A DNA stretch of 64,000 bases from Hyphomicrobiales bacterium (lineage in GTDB: Bacteria > Pseudomonadota > Alphaproteobacteria > Rhizobiales > RI-29): NCBI GenBank assembly GCA_016125495.1, contig WGLQ01000012.1:70925-134924 (forward strand), read 5' to 3'. A model generated the notes under the pieces. It had not been told where the DNA came from and did not search any database. It saw only the letters and a list, made by a program, of their open reading frames with translations. Made by a program: the position numbers and the translations under genes. Shown here in pieces: positions 37,121 through 45,402 of this stretch; position 1 is the stretch's first letter; each line of letters begins with the position of its first letter.

Positions 37121-37672
37121 CTACTTCTCACCGACCACGATGAGGTAGACCGACCAGACCCATTTGGCCTCCGCCTCAGCCGAGATCGCCGCTTCGCCGG
37201 TGTCGTGCATCAGCCACGCAGGGCCGCGGCCACCAATGCCGATCGGCTTGCCATCGACGGAGATCGCGAGCACCCAATCCTCGGCGGCGAGTTCCTCCGC
37301 GCTCAGCGATGCGGCATAGCCATCGAGCGCAACGAAGCTGACCGATGCCTTCGACGATGCACCAGAGGCCGCGAGGACGTCGCGAACGAGCGGCCCTTCT
37401 GCGGCAACCGCGGCCGGCCAGCCTTCCGCATTCGCGCGGATCGATCTCTGCGGAAGCGCCAGCAGCGCTGATCGATCCAGCACGAAGGCCCGGTCGAACT
37501 GCTTGTCGTTGAACTTGAGGAAGGCGTCCATGAAGGGATCGAGAGGCCCCCGATTGGGCTGGCTGATTTCCCCGATCACCGTAACGAGCGCGCCGCCGTC
37601 AGCACGTGCAACACCCGCCCAAGAGACCAGCATTGCGAGAACGGCCACGGTGGCAATTCGGCGTCCCATCAT
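37121..37672 (-). CDS. Periplasmic SUOX-fold (molybdopterin-oxidoreductase-like) protein lacking the Mo ligand
   Basis: A 183-residue exported protein. The signal peptide MMGRRIATVAVLAMLVSWAGVARA is cleaved near residue 24. The mature part resembles the sulfite-oxidase molybdopterin fold in short form: VIGEISQPNRGPLD, LALPQRSIRAN, GPLVRDVLAASGA, LDGYAASLSAEEL, VLAISVDGKPIG and KWVWSVYLIVV. There is no cysteine anywhere, so the Mo-coordinating Cys is missing and catalysis of that type is unlikely. The start has GAGGAG six bases upstream. It lies 116 bases after the TRAP permease gene on the same strand, suggesting a shared transcript. Confidence 0.7.
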   Translation of the reverse strand: MMGRRIATVAVLAMLVSWAGVARADGGALVTVIGEISQPNRGPLDPFMDAFLKFNDKQFDRAFVLDRSALLALPQRSIRANAEGWPAAVAAEGPLVRDVLAASGASSKASVSFVALDGYAASLSAEELAAEDWVLAISVDGKPIGIGGRGPAWLMHDTGEAAISAEAEAKWVWSVYLIVVGEK

Positions 37673-37788
37673 CGACGGCTCCTCGATCTCGGCTCGATTG
37701 GGCGGCGTAGCGAGCCCTCCTCGATGCATACGCCAAGACGTCTGGCGCTTCAACGAAGACGGCCGGTGCTCGATCGAGGCCGCCATGT

Positions 37789-39972
37789 TCAGCGCGCCAG
37801 CACCGCCCCCCGCGCGCGCCGGTCCTGCCAGATGTTGCGAGCAAAGAGCGCTGCCACCCCGATCGCCCCGACGCTCTCGACGATCGTGTTGTTCGGCCAG
37901 ACGAGCGCCACCCCGCTCGCAAACAGCACGATGCGCGTTGGCCAGCCGATCGGCGCCTCCATGTGTCCCTCGATCGCCGCCCCGAGCGCATAGACCCCGA
38001 TCGTCGCGACGATGAAAATATGGAGAACCTCCTCGATCGGCCCGCCGAGAAAGCTCGTGTAGGCGAACAGCACCGGCATCAGGTAGAGGCCCTTGGCGAT
38101 TTTCCACGCCTCGAGCCCGGTGCGCATGGGCGGGGACTTGGCGATCGCCGCCGCCGCGAACGCCGTGAGGCAGACCGGTGGCGTGACGTTCGAATCCTGC
38201 GACAGCCAGAAGACGATCATGTGCGCCGAAAGCAGCGCCAGCGTCACGGTACGCGCATCGAGTGCCTGCGGATAAATGAGCACGAGCACCTCCGGCGAGG
38301 TGGCCGCGAGCAGGGCCTCGGCCGCGTCCCGCGCCATCGGTTGCGCGAGATGTACGCCCGCCGCCGGGTCGGCCAGCATGAAGAGCGGCCAGGCCGTTTG
38401 CGGAACCTGCCCCGCCACCATCAGATCGATGAGCGCGTTGGCCTGGATGAGCTGATGCAGGGCCGGCCCTGAGAGCGTCGCGAGCACGATGTAGGCCGCT
38501 GTCACCGGCAGCCCCATCCCGAGCACCAGGGACGCGAGCGCGACCAGCACGATGGCGATGATGAGGCTGCTGCCGGCCCAATCGCTGATCATCAGCGAGA
38601 AGGTGTTGCCGATCCCGGTCATCGCGATGACGTTGACGATGAGACCGACGGCAACGAGCAGGATCGCGGTCATGGTCATGTTCGCCGAGCCGAGTGCCAG
38701 GGCTTCGAGGACCGCCCTCGGTCCCATGGGACGCGGCGTCAACCACGAGGCGGCGATGCAAGAGAGGATGGCAAAGCCGGCCGCGTAGGTCGGGGTGAAT
38801 CCGGAAACCAGCATCCCGATCAGCACCCCGACCGGGATCAGGAACGACGGTCCGCCGCGCCGCAGCACATCGAGCGCCCGTGGTGCATCCTCGTCGGACT
38901 TCGTCAGTCCGAGCTTCTTGGCGTTGATCCGCACGAAGAAGGCGACGGAGAGGAAATAAACCAGGGCCGGCAGGAAGCTCACGGCCACGATCTCGAGGTA
39001 GGGAATCTGGGTGTAGCTCGCCATCACGAAGGCGCCCGCCCCCATGACCGGTGGCATCAGTTGCCCGCCCGTCGATGCGGCCGCCTCGACGCCGCCGGCA
39101 AAGCGAGCCGGAAATCCCGCCCGCTTCATGAGCGGAATGGTGATGACCCCGGTCGAGACCGTGTTGGCCACCGCCGATCCCGAGATCGTGCCGGTGAGAC
39201 CCGAGGCGATGACCGCCACCAGGCCCGGCCCGCCGACGAAACGCCCGGCCATCGCCCGCGCCAGATCGATGATGAACTCCCCGGCGCCCGATCGCACGAG
39301 GAATGCGCCGAACAGAATGAAGAGATAAACGAAGGTGGCCGAGATCAGCGCGATCGAGCCGAACATCCCCTCGTCGGAGAAAACGGAGCGGAACAGCAGC
39401 GTCTCGAGACTGAGCCCGGCGAACCGGAAGACGCCCGACAGCCACGGCCCCCAGAGGCTGACATAACTGAGTGAAATGAGGACCATCACCGGAATGATCC
39501 AGCCCGTCGCGCGGCGCGTGAACTCGATGGCGCCGCCGATGACGACGAGCGCGAGAACGATATCGAGGCTGGTCAGCCGGACGCCCCGCGCATAGATCGC
39601 GTCCTGTTGCGCAAGGAGAAGAATGGTGGCCGCCGCGACCACCACCCCGAGGAGGAGGTCGAGCCCGAGAACGAGGCGTTCACCGGCCGCGGTCCGCGCC
39701 TTCACGATCGGATAGCGCAATGCGCAGAGGATGGAAAAGCCGGCGAAGTGGATCCCCGTCAGCCAGAGCGTGTCCATCCGCCCGAGCGTGTTGATCCAGA
39801 TGTGATAGAGCGCCAGGGCCACCCCGACCGCGAACGCGATGCGACCTGCCAGCGTTCCGCCGAGGTCGCGCGTCGTGCGCTCGGCTTCGTCCCTTTCCTC
39901 CCGGGGCGTGACGGCCTGCGGGTCCTCGCCGGGCGCACCCGCCCCCTTTTCTCCATCGCTCGGAGCTGTCAT
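37789..39972 (-). CDS. TRAP transporter permease, fused small and large (4TM/12TM) subunits
   Basis: A 727-residue permease in which the DctQ-like small and DctM-like large subunits are one chain, the form used with TAXI binding proteins. The N-terminal part (about 40-190) carries four or five hydrophobic helices. The DctM part has GGVEAAASTGGQLMPPVMGAGAF and VFRFAGLSLETLLF. A second conserved region lies near NVTPPVCLTAFAAAAIAKS. It drives solute uptake with an ion gradient. The ATG at 39972 follows a GTG at 39975; either may be used. TAXI lies 109 bases upstream on the same strand. Confidence 0.92.
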   Translation of the reverse strand: MTAPSDGEKGAGAPGEDPQAVTPREERDEAERTTRDLGGTLAGRIAFAVGVALALYHIWINTLGRMDTLWLTGIHFAGFSILCALRYPIVKARTAAGERLVLGLDLLLGVVVAAATILLLAQQDAIYARGVRLTSLDIVLALVVIGGAIEFTRRATGWIIPVMVLISLSYVSLWGPWLSGVFRFAGLSLETLLFRSVFSDEGMFGSIALISATFVYLFILFGAFLVRSGAGEFIIDLARAMAGRFVGGPGLVAVIASGLTGTISGSAVANTVSTGVITIPLMKRAGFPARFAGGVEAAASTGGQLMPPVMGAGAFVMASYTQIPYLEIVAVSFLPALVYFLSVAFFVRINAKKLGLTKSDEDAPRALDVLRRGGPSFLIPVGVLIGMLVSGFTPTYAAGFAILSCIAASWLTPRPMGPRAVLEALALGSANMTMTAILLVAVGLIVNVIAMTGIGNTFSLMISDWAGSSLIIAIVLVALASLVLGMGLPVTAAYIVLATLSGPALHQLIQANALIDLMVAGQVPQTAWPLFMLADPAAGVHLAQPMARDAAEALLAATSPEVLVLIYPQALDARTVTLALLSAHMIVFWLSQDSNVTPPVCLTAFAAAAIAKSPPMRTGLEAWKIAKGLYLMPVLFAYTSFLGGPIEEVLHIFIVATIGVYALGAAIEGHMEAPIGWPTRIVLFASGVALVWPNNTIVESVGAIGVAALFARNIWQDRRARGAVLAR

Positions 39973-40081
39973 CACCGCGTGCCTACCCCCCGGATCGAAG
40001 CCACTCGAGCGCCTTTCGGAACGCCACGGGGCTCCGCGCGGGGCCCGGGTGGCGTTCCGATTTCCACTCCCTGCCGTCGGG

Positions 40082-41110
40082 TCAGGGCTTGAGGTGGTCC
40101 GGGATGGTCAGACCGGCCTCCGCGAAATAGCGCGCGGCGCCCGGATGCAGCGCCATCGGCAGCCCGCCGAGTGCGCTCTCGAGGGACATCGCCTTCGTTG
40201 CCGGGTGGATCGCCTGCAGGAAGCCGAGGTTCTCGAAGATCGTCTTGGTGATCTTGTAGACCGTCTCTTCCGGCACGTCCTGGTGCACGGCGAGGAAGTT
40301 GGGCTGCGCGATCGTGGTGACATCGCTCGCTTGCCCCGGATAGGTGCCGGCCGGGATCGGATAGGGCACCCAGAGGTTCTTGAACGAGCCGTTGGCCTTG
40401 GCGATCTGCTCGTCGCTGAAGCCGAGCAGCCGGATCTTGTCACCCATCGCAGCGAACGCCCGCGTCACCGCCGCCACCGGCACGCCGGCCGGCGTCGACA
40501 TGGCCACGATCTGCCCGTTCAGGAGCGCGTCGGCCGACGGGTTGTAGCCCATGTAGGCGAGTTCGTAGCCACTCAGCGGCAAGCCGAGATTGCTGAGGAT
40601 GACGTCGTTGGAGCCGAGCGTGCCCGAGTTCTGGGCGCCCATCGAAACGGCCTTGCCCTTGACTGCGGCCATGTCGTCGATCGTCCCGGACTTGGCGTGC
40701 TCGGCGAGCAGCACGAAGTGCTCGACGTTGGGCCACAGCATGGCGATCGAGCGCAGGTGCGTCTGCGGCCCGTCCGCCGCCACCGGTCCGGTGCCGCTCT
40801 GCGCATACGCCCCGAAGAGGCCCTGGAGGATGGCGAAGTGCACTTCCTTCTCGCGCAGCAGGCGCACGTTCTCGCCCGAGCCGGCCGAACTGATCGCCGA
40901 GACGTTGATCTTGTCCTTCGGCTGCAACTTGACCTTGATCAGCGTCGCGATGGCGACACCGACCGGGTAATAGGTCCCCCCCGTCGAGGCCGTCGCGAGC
41001 AGGTAGTCCTCGTCGGCCGCGGCCCGTTCCGGGGCGAGCGTTGAAACCGAAACGCCGATCGCCATTGCGACCGCGAGTGCCGTGCGCCTAGTCAGCGTGC
41101 GATGAAGCAT
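40082..41110 (-). CDS. TAXI-family TRAP transporter solute-binding protein
   Basis: A 342-residue periplasmic protein with a twin-arginine-like or Sec signal (MLHRTLTRRTALAVAMAIGVSV, cut near residue 32). The mature start DYLLATASTGGTYYPVGVAIATLI is the family hallmark. SAISSAGSGENVRLLREKEVHFAILQG and PNVEHFVLLAEHA also fit the TAS/TAXI family. The ligand could be glutamate, 2-oxoglutarate or another organic anion; the sequence does not tell. It is first in the operon with the fused permease and the SUOX-fold protein. Confidence 0.92.
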   Translation of the reverse strand: MLHRTLTRRTALAVAMAIGVSVSTLAPERAAADEDYLLATASTGGTYYPVGVAIATLIKVKLQPKDKINVSAISSAGSGENVRLLREKEVHFAILQGLFGAYAQSGTGPVAADGPQTHLRSIAMLWPNVEHFVLLAEHAKSGTIDDMAAVKGKAVSMGAQNSGTLGSNDVILSNLGLPLSGYELAYMGYNPSADALLNGQIVAMSTPAGVPVAAVTRAFAAMGDKIRLLGFSDEQIAKANGSFKNLWVPYPIPAGTYPGQASDVTTIAQPNFLAVHQDVPEETVYKITKTIFENLGFLQAIHPATKAMSLESALGGLPMALHPGAARYFAEAGLTIPDHLKP

Positions 41111-41515
41111 ACCGTCCGTCCTCCCACTTCGATGCGAACACGCTCGGCAGGTTACGTGATTGCGTGCCCATGTCGAGTGGTTAGACGGCGTCCGGTGGCC
41201 GGCACAACCCGAACCGACGAGGCCGGCTGGGCGTCGCCTGACGATCGGGCGTCAGTGGTAGAGGTCGAGGGCGAAGCAGGGCGGCGGGGGCGGACTCGCG
41301 GTTCGTCCGTTCCTCGCTACCATTCCTGCCACTCGGAGGAGCCGGGGCACGGTCGAACGTGACCCGGAGAGGACATTTCGCACATTCGCCAACAGTGCAG
41401 ACGCGGACGCAGACGACCGAATCGGAGAAAAACTCACGATTTTTTTAAGTCTAGACTAGAAGAACAGCTCATAAACACCATATAGGGGTTCAAACAAATT
41501 TTGACGGAGCTGCGA
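41111..41515. other. Boundary between core DNA and the low-GC TIR cassette
   Basis: The first 270 bases are GC-rich and presumably hold the TAXI promoter on the minus strand. From about 41430 the sequence becomes AT-rich, with a T7 run and TCTAGA, up to the TIR-like gene. A TATAGG box is visible near 41481, but no matching -35 box is clear. No gene is seen. Confidence 0.45.
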
Positions 41516-41965
41516 ATGCACACTGTTCAGGTAGCGCCGATCTACTTAGGTGTCTTCATTAGCCATTCCTGGGCCTACTCTGGCCACTACGATAAGTTAG
41601 CTGAGTGGTTCTTTTTGGAGCGTTGGAATCATCAAGGTCGACCGGTAGTCTTTAAGGACTACTCAGTGCCAAAAGACAACCCGATCCATTTTGCTTCGAA
41701 CGATACCCAGCTCTACGCCGCCATTAGTGCGAAGATTTCTGCAAGCGACGTGGCCGTGATTCCCACAGGAATGTACTCAAGCTACAGCAAGTGGATTGGC
41801 AAGGAAATCCAAGCAGCCCAGGCACTCAAGAAACCTATTCTCGCAGTCAACCCCTGGGGGCAGGAGCGGAAGTCTTCCGTTGTTGTTCAGAATGCTACGC
41901 GTGCGGTTGGTTGGAACAAGAAAAGCGTCATCGATAACGCTTGGGGGTTGTTCATCAATGAGTGA
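41516..41965 (+). CDS. ThsB/TIR-like domain protein
   Basis: A 149-residue protein made of a single TIR-like fold of the ThsB (formerly DUF1863) type. It has FISHSW (14-19), the KDYSVPKDNP segment (47-56), and SDVAVIPTGMYSSYSKWIGKEI with the conserved Glu97. PWGQER (113-118) and GWNKKSVIDNAW complete the pattern. Family members make signalling nucleotides from NAD+ in Thoeris defence or act as other TIR effectors; enzymatic activity here is inferred. The ATG at 41516 has GGAG eight bases upstream. Its last eight bases overlap the start of the RipA-like gene. Low GC and no core neighbours point to horizontal transfer. Confidence 0.85.
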   Translation: MHTVQVAPIYLGVFISHSWAYSGHYDKLAEWFFLERWNHQGRPVVFKDYSVPKDNPIHFASNDTQLYAAISAKISASDVAVIPTGMYSSYSKWIGKEIQAAQALKKPILAVNPWGQERKSSVVVQNATRAVGWNKKSVIDNAWGLFINE

Positions 41966-42374
41966 GGCGATCGAACTATATAAGATTATGATCGATACCA
42001 TAACGGCCAACGAGCAGCGCCGTCAGTAGGTGACAAGTGTCAACATCTCCCTTGTTGTCGCCGGCATGGCCGCACTCGGTGGATTAGAAGGCCTCGATCC
42101 AGTGTTCGTGGTGTTACCCGCCTTACCCCTGGCTGCGATATGGTTCTTCAGCATTCGATATTTTCGAAGGCTATCAAAGGCTAAATGGGAAGTTGTTCAC
42201 GAAATCGAAAGTCAGTTCCAACATCAGCCATTTATCGATGAATGGAAAAAGGTCAAAGATGCCCCCGACTGGATACCGTTTGGCTTGACGCACCTTGAGA
42301 TGTTCGTGCCACTTGCAATCATTGCCACTTCCACGCTTTACCTGGTCTTTCGAATCCAGCAGGCGATTGTTTGA
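41958..42374 (+). pseudogene. RipA-like small membrane protein interrupted by an in-frame amber codon
   Basis: The frame starts MSEAIELYKIMIDTITANEQRRQ and then has TAG at 42027-42029. The same frame continues without change as VTSVNISLVVAGMAALGGLEG to a stop at 42374. Joined together, the 138 codons read as one RipA-like octameric membrane protein: short amphipathic start, two helices near residues 27-70, KWEVVHEIE, and a last helix with GLTHLEMFVPLAII. CAG to TAG is a single change that fits this position. A GTG follows the stop directly and could restart translation. It may be a fresh pseudogene, a reinitiation pair or a sequencing error. The start overlaps the TIR gene by eight bases. Confidence 0.7.
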
Positions 42375-42382
42375 TCGTACCT

Positions 42383-42400
42383 TTTGGTCGCGCGACCAAA
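42383..42400. promoter_or_regulatory. 18-bp perfect palindrome upstream of the two-TM gene
   Basis: TTTGGTCGCGCGACCAAA is its own reverse complement. It lies between the RipA-like stop and the next start, 26 bases before it. It could be a repressor operator or a small hairpin. No T run follows on the plus strand, so a terminator is less likely. Confidence 0.5.
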
Positions 42401-42425
42401 CTAGTGATCTTTGCGGGGGGAAACA

Positions 42426-42995
42426 TTGAATACAGACAGTCCTTCGATGTGGAGTGCACTTGCGGTAGCAGGCGCACTTGTTGCGCTCCTATTGGCGGCC
42501 ATTGTGGTGGTTCATTGGTTCGCCGGATCTCAGATTGTCCTTAGCGCCATAAGCTTGGCGACCGCGATCATTGTTGCGTCGATTCAGTATAAGTCAGCGA
42601 AGGACAAGGAAACTGACGCGCGCCTATTCACGCAAAAGCAGGCTGTCTACACCGAGTTGATGGACACCATCATGCGTTTGTTCCATGATCGTAAGGTCGA
42701 GCTTTCTGAAGGAGAACAAGCTGAACTCGCAAGAAAGTTTCAAACCATACGCACAAAACTCATCATTTGGGGAAGTTACGATACAATACGCCATCTCGAT
42801 CAGATGGGTACGATTGCGGATGACCTTGAAGATGGTGACCCCACGAAGGGGCTTCTCTGGCTCGGCAACACTTTCGCGGCAATGAGAAAGGATCTCGGCC
42901 ATAGAGATCCAACGAATGCCGGCGCTGAACTGGCGTTAGGCATGCTCAAACCCTCTGACCGAGAGAAAGCCCGGGCGAAAATTCTAGCCACTTGA
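42426..42995 (+). CDS. Two-TM membrane protein with cytoplasmic helical domain, unknown
   Basis: A 189-residue protein of unrecognised family. Two hydrophobic segments near the N-terminus (about 12-34 and 38-55) are followed by a polar, mainly helical cytoplasmic part from SAKDKETDARLFTQKQAVYTEL to the end. The architecture resembles SLATT-like two-TM defence effectors in outline only; no motif confirms it. The start is probably TTG at 42426, with GGGGGG five bases upstream; ATG at 42447 is an alternative. GC content is as low as in the TIR and RipA-like genes, so the three probably arrived together. Confidence 0.65.
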   Translation: MNTDSPSMWSALAVAGALVALLLAAIVVVHWFAGSQIVLSAISLATAIIVASIQYKSAKDKETDARLFTQKQAVYTELMDTIMRLFHDRKVELSEGEQAELARKFQTIRTKLIIWGSYDTIRHLDQMGTIADDLEDGDPTKGLLWLGNTFAAMRKDLGHRDPTNAGAELALGMLKPSDREKARAKILAT

Positions 42996-43182
42996 CGTTG
43001 AGCCCGATGGCAGCACCTGCCCCATCGCGTCGTAACGCCTACGCCAATTGCCGAATGATGAGTGGACCCGGCCGAATGTCGGCATCTGCAATGGCGTGAT
43101 CTCGGCTTGGCCCCACCCTGATCCCAAACGGCACCGGAGTCGACACTTCGGACGCCCCACGCCCCACGCCCCACGCCCCACG
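42996..43182. other. Right border of the low-GC cassette
   Basis: About 190 bases in which composition returns to the GC-rich core level. No gene is visible. The last 30 bases hold a GCCCCAC tandem repeat next to the stop of the amidotransferase gene. Confidence 0.35.
43154..43181. repeat. Tandem repeat (GCCCCAC)x4
   Basis: Four exact 7-base units end one base before the stop codon of the glutamine amidotransferase gene on the opposite strand. A seven-base unit shifts frame when copy number changes, but the array lies outside the coding sequence as annotated. Confidence 0.75.
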
Positions 43183-44025
43183 CTACTCCGCCGCGAGCCG
43201 CGCGTCGCCATCCGCCGCGCCCCGATCCGCCCGGCACGGGGCGTTCGCAGCCTCGAGCCCGCCAGCGAGCCACATCGGCATCATCCGGTCGAGCCAGGCG
43301 CCGACGCGGCTGGTGTGCCTGTGGTGCCCTTCGAAGTGCTCGTGGCGCGGCTTGGCGCCCGGATTGGCCAGCCTGTGGGCCGCCGCCGTCGTCCAGCGGT
43401 TGACCAGGACATAGGTGATCTCGGGATGGAACTGCACGCCGAGCGCCGCCGGACCATAGCTGATCGCCTGGTTCGGATAGGCGGGCGTCGCCGCCAGATG
43501 CCGCGCGCCCGAGGGCAGCGTGAAGCCCTCGCGGTGCCACTGGTAGAAATGGCATGGCCAGTCGCCGAGGGCGCGCCCGGTCTCGGTCACCTCGATCGGA
43601 TAATAGCCGCATTCGACGACGCCGTCCGGGTCGGGCGCGACCGTCGCGCCGAGCTTCTTGGCCAGCATCTGCGCGCCGAGGCAAACGCCGAGGAACGGCT
43701 TTCGTTCGGCGAGCGGCACGCCGATCCAATCGATCTCGGTCTTGACGAAATCATCCGGATCGTTGGCGCTCATCGGCCCGCCGAAGATGATCGCGCCGGC
43801 GTGCCCCTCGAGCGTCTCGGGCAGCGCATCCCCGAAGCGCGGCTTGCGGATGTCGAGTTCGTAGCCCGCCGAGCGCAGCCACCAGCCGAGCCGGCCGGGC
43901 GTGGAATGCTCCTGATGCAGGATGACCAGCACCCGCCCGCGCGCCGTCCGTCCGCCGGTGTCTCCACCCCCGGCGCGCCCCGCGCCCGTGTTCATGGGCC
44001 TTGCTGTCGACCTCGCGATCGTCAT
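43183..44025 (-). CDS. Class I glutamine amidotransferase-like protein
   Basis: A 280-residue protein with the class I glutaminase triad: nucleophile Cys in FLGVCLGAQML near residue 115, and His and Glu in GVQFHPEITYV near 195. An N-terminal Gly/Thr/Arg-rich stretch (about 1-30) precedes the domain. It resembles GuaA-like stand-alone amidotransferases that act on small amines or gamma-glutamyl compounds; the partner or substrate is unknown. The ATG at 44025 overlaps the upstream SDR stop as ATGA. That supports this start over the one at 43995. Confidence 0.85.
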   Translation of the reverse strand: MTIARSTARPMNTGAGRAGGGDTGGRTARGRVLVILHQEHSTPGRLGWWLRSAGYELDIRKPRFGDALPETLEGHAGAIIFGGPMSANDPDDFVKTEIDWIGVPLAERKPFLGVCLGAQMLAKKLGATVAPDPDGVVECGYYPIEVTETGRALGDWPCHFYQWHREGFTLPSGARHLAATPAYPNQAISYGPAALGVQFHPEITYVLVNRWTTAAAHRLANPGAKPRHEHFEGHHRHTSRVGAWLDRMMPMWLAGGLEAANAPCRADRGAADGDARLAAE

Positions 44026-44897
44026 GAAGGACGGTTCCTTTGCTTCGTTGCGAGCAGTCGCGCGACGATTGGAACGCTCAGAGCATGCGGCAGGAGCCAA
44101 AGGCACAAGCCGGCGAGCGGTGCGACGAGCCCGGGAACGATCGATCTGAGGCCGATAGCATAACCCAATCGGGTGGCCCTTGCGACCCGCCGCGCCGAAA
44201 TCGTCCCCGGAATGGCGAGATAGAGTGACCCGGCGGCTCCCATGCTCTCGTGGAACCGCGTGTCCACGGGACCCGGCGCGACCGCCAGCACGCGCACGCC
44301 GGTTCCCGCCACCTCCTCGGCGAGCGCCTCCGAGAGCGATTGAACGTAGGCCTTGCTGGCATAATAGACCGCCTGCCCCGGCCCCGGCACCGCGCCGCCG
44401 AGCGAGGAGACCATGATGAGGCCGCCACGCCCGCGTGCCACCATGCCAGGAAGGAAATGTCGCGAGAGCCGTGTGAGGGCCAGCATGTTGACGGCCATGA
44501 CCTCCTCGAGCCGCCCGTCCGCCTGCTCGATGAAAGGGCCGGCCAGCCCGATCCCCGCGTTGTTGACCAGAAGGTCGACGTAGCCGCCGGCCTCCGCCAC
44601 GCGCGTTTCGATGCGCCGCGCGGCATTGGCGAGGGCGATGTCCATCGCATACCACTCGACGGTCGCCCCGCTCTCGGCGGCGATCCGCCGCGCCGCCGCC
44701 GAAACCCCTTCCGCGTTGCGTGCGACCAGCAGCAGGGTGCCACCACGCACGGCGAACGCGCGGGCGATCTCGTAGCCGATGCCCCTCGAGCCTCCCGTCA
44801 CGACGATCCATGGCGCCCGGCCGGCGTCGGCCTGCGGTGCGTCACTCGCTCGCCAGTGCCGCCGCAGGATGTGGTCGAGGATGCCGCGCCGCGCCAT
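44022..44897 (-). CDS. Short-chain dehydrogenase/reductase
   Basis: A 291-residue classical SDR. It has the cofactor loop GGSRGIG near residue 36, NNAGIG near 110, and a catalytic Ser in MVSSLGG. The Tyr and Lys of YYASKAY lie near 178-182. A C-terminal hydrophobic stretch (about 235-275, IVPGLVAPLAGLCLWLLPHAL) may anchor it to the membrane, as in DltE- or retinol-type SDRs. It is coupled to the amidotransferase by a four-base overlap. The substrate is not predictable. Confidence 0.88.
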   Translation of the reverse strand: MARRGILDHILRRHWRASDAPQADAGRAPWIVVTGGSRGIGYEIARAFAVRGGTLLLVARNAEGVSAAARRIAAESGATVEWYAMDIALANAARRIETRVAEAGGYVDLLVNNAGIGLAGPFIEQADGRLEEVMAVNMLALTRLSRHFLPGMVARGRGGLIMVSSLGGAVPGPGQAVYYASKAYVQSLSEALAEEVAGTGVRVLAVAPGPVDTRFHESMGAAGSLYLAIPGTISARRVARATRLGYAIGLRSIVPGLVAPLAGLCLWLLPHALSVPIVARLLATKQRNRPS

Positions 44898-44910
44898 GAT
44901 CCGGGGCGCT

Positions 44911-45402
44911 CTAGTTGCCGCTCGGGTCGTTCGACGGCGCGCCGGACCCGGGCTTCCAGGCGCCGCTCGCCACCTGCGTGCGCAGCCAGACGCGGTCGCG
45001 CGCCGCCACCCCGAGAAGGTCGCAGACCCGTTCCACCAGCACCGATTCGTAGCTGTGCACTTGCCCGTCGGCGAGCACCATCGCCCACAGCATCGAGACG
45101 ATCTCCTTGCGCTCTTCCTGGTCGAGCTGACCCGTGAGGACCCTGGTGAAACCGTAGAGGTCGACGGCCTCGCTCTCGGCTTTGGCGCCCGCCCGGATCA
45201 AGTCCTCGACCTCTTGCGGGCCGATCGAGAAATGCGCGGCCAGCAGATGGCGCAGGCGCTGTTCCTCGCTCTCGGCAAAGCTCCCGTCGATGAACGCGGC
45301 ATGCACCAGCAGGGCCGTGGCCGCCACCCTGAGGTCCTGCTGCGTGGCCTTGGGCGCCTGCCCGGAGCCGGTCTTGAACAGGCGCATCAGCTCATCGAAC
45401 AT
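44911..45402 (-). CDS. TerB-like protein (TerB/DjlA N-terminal fold)
   Basis: A 163-residue helical protein. The sequence ATALLVHAAFIDGSFAESEEQRLRHLL is followed by a second repeat, EIVSMLWAMVLADGQVHSYESVLVERVCDLLGV. Both carry the acidic loop (D-x-x-x-x-x-E/S-E) of the TerB fold, which binds metal or partners. It starts MFDELMRLFKTG with GGGAG upstream. It lies 13 bases before the SDR gene on the same strand. A role in stress response is the general expectation; nothing specific to tellurite is seen. Confidence 0.85.
   Translation of the reverse strand: MFDELMRLFKTGSGQAPKATQQDLRVAATALLVHAAFIDGSFAESEEQRLRHLLAAHFSIGPQEVEDLIRAGAKAESEAVDLYGFTRVLTGQLDQEERKEIVSMLWAMVLADGQVHSYESVLVERVCDLLGVAARDRVWLRTQVASGAWKPGSGAPSNDPSGN

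Noticed and set aside
42984-43211. Minus-strand frame with a faint resemblance (HSSFGNWRRRYDAM) to an IS5-type transposase fragment
   Set aside because: Only about 20 residues look similar, no inverted repeats or target duplication were seen, and the match may be chance.
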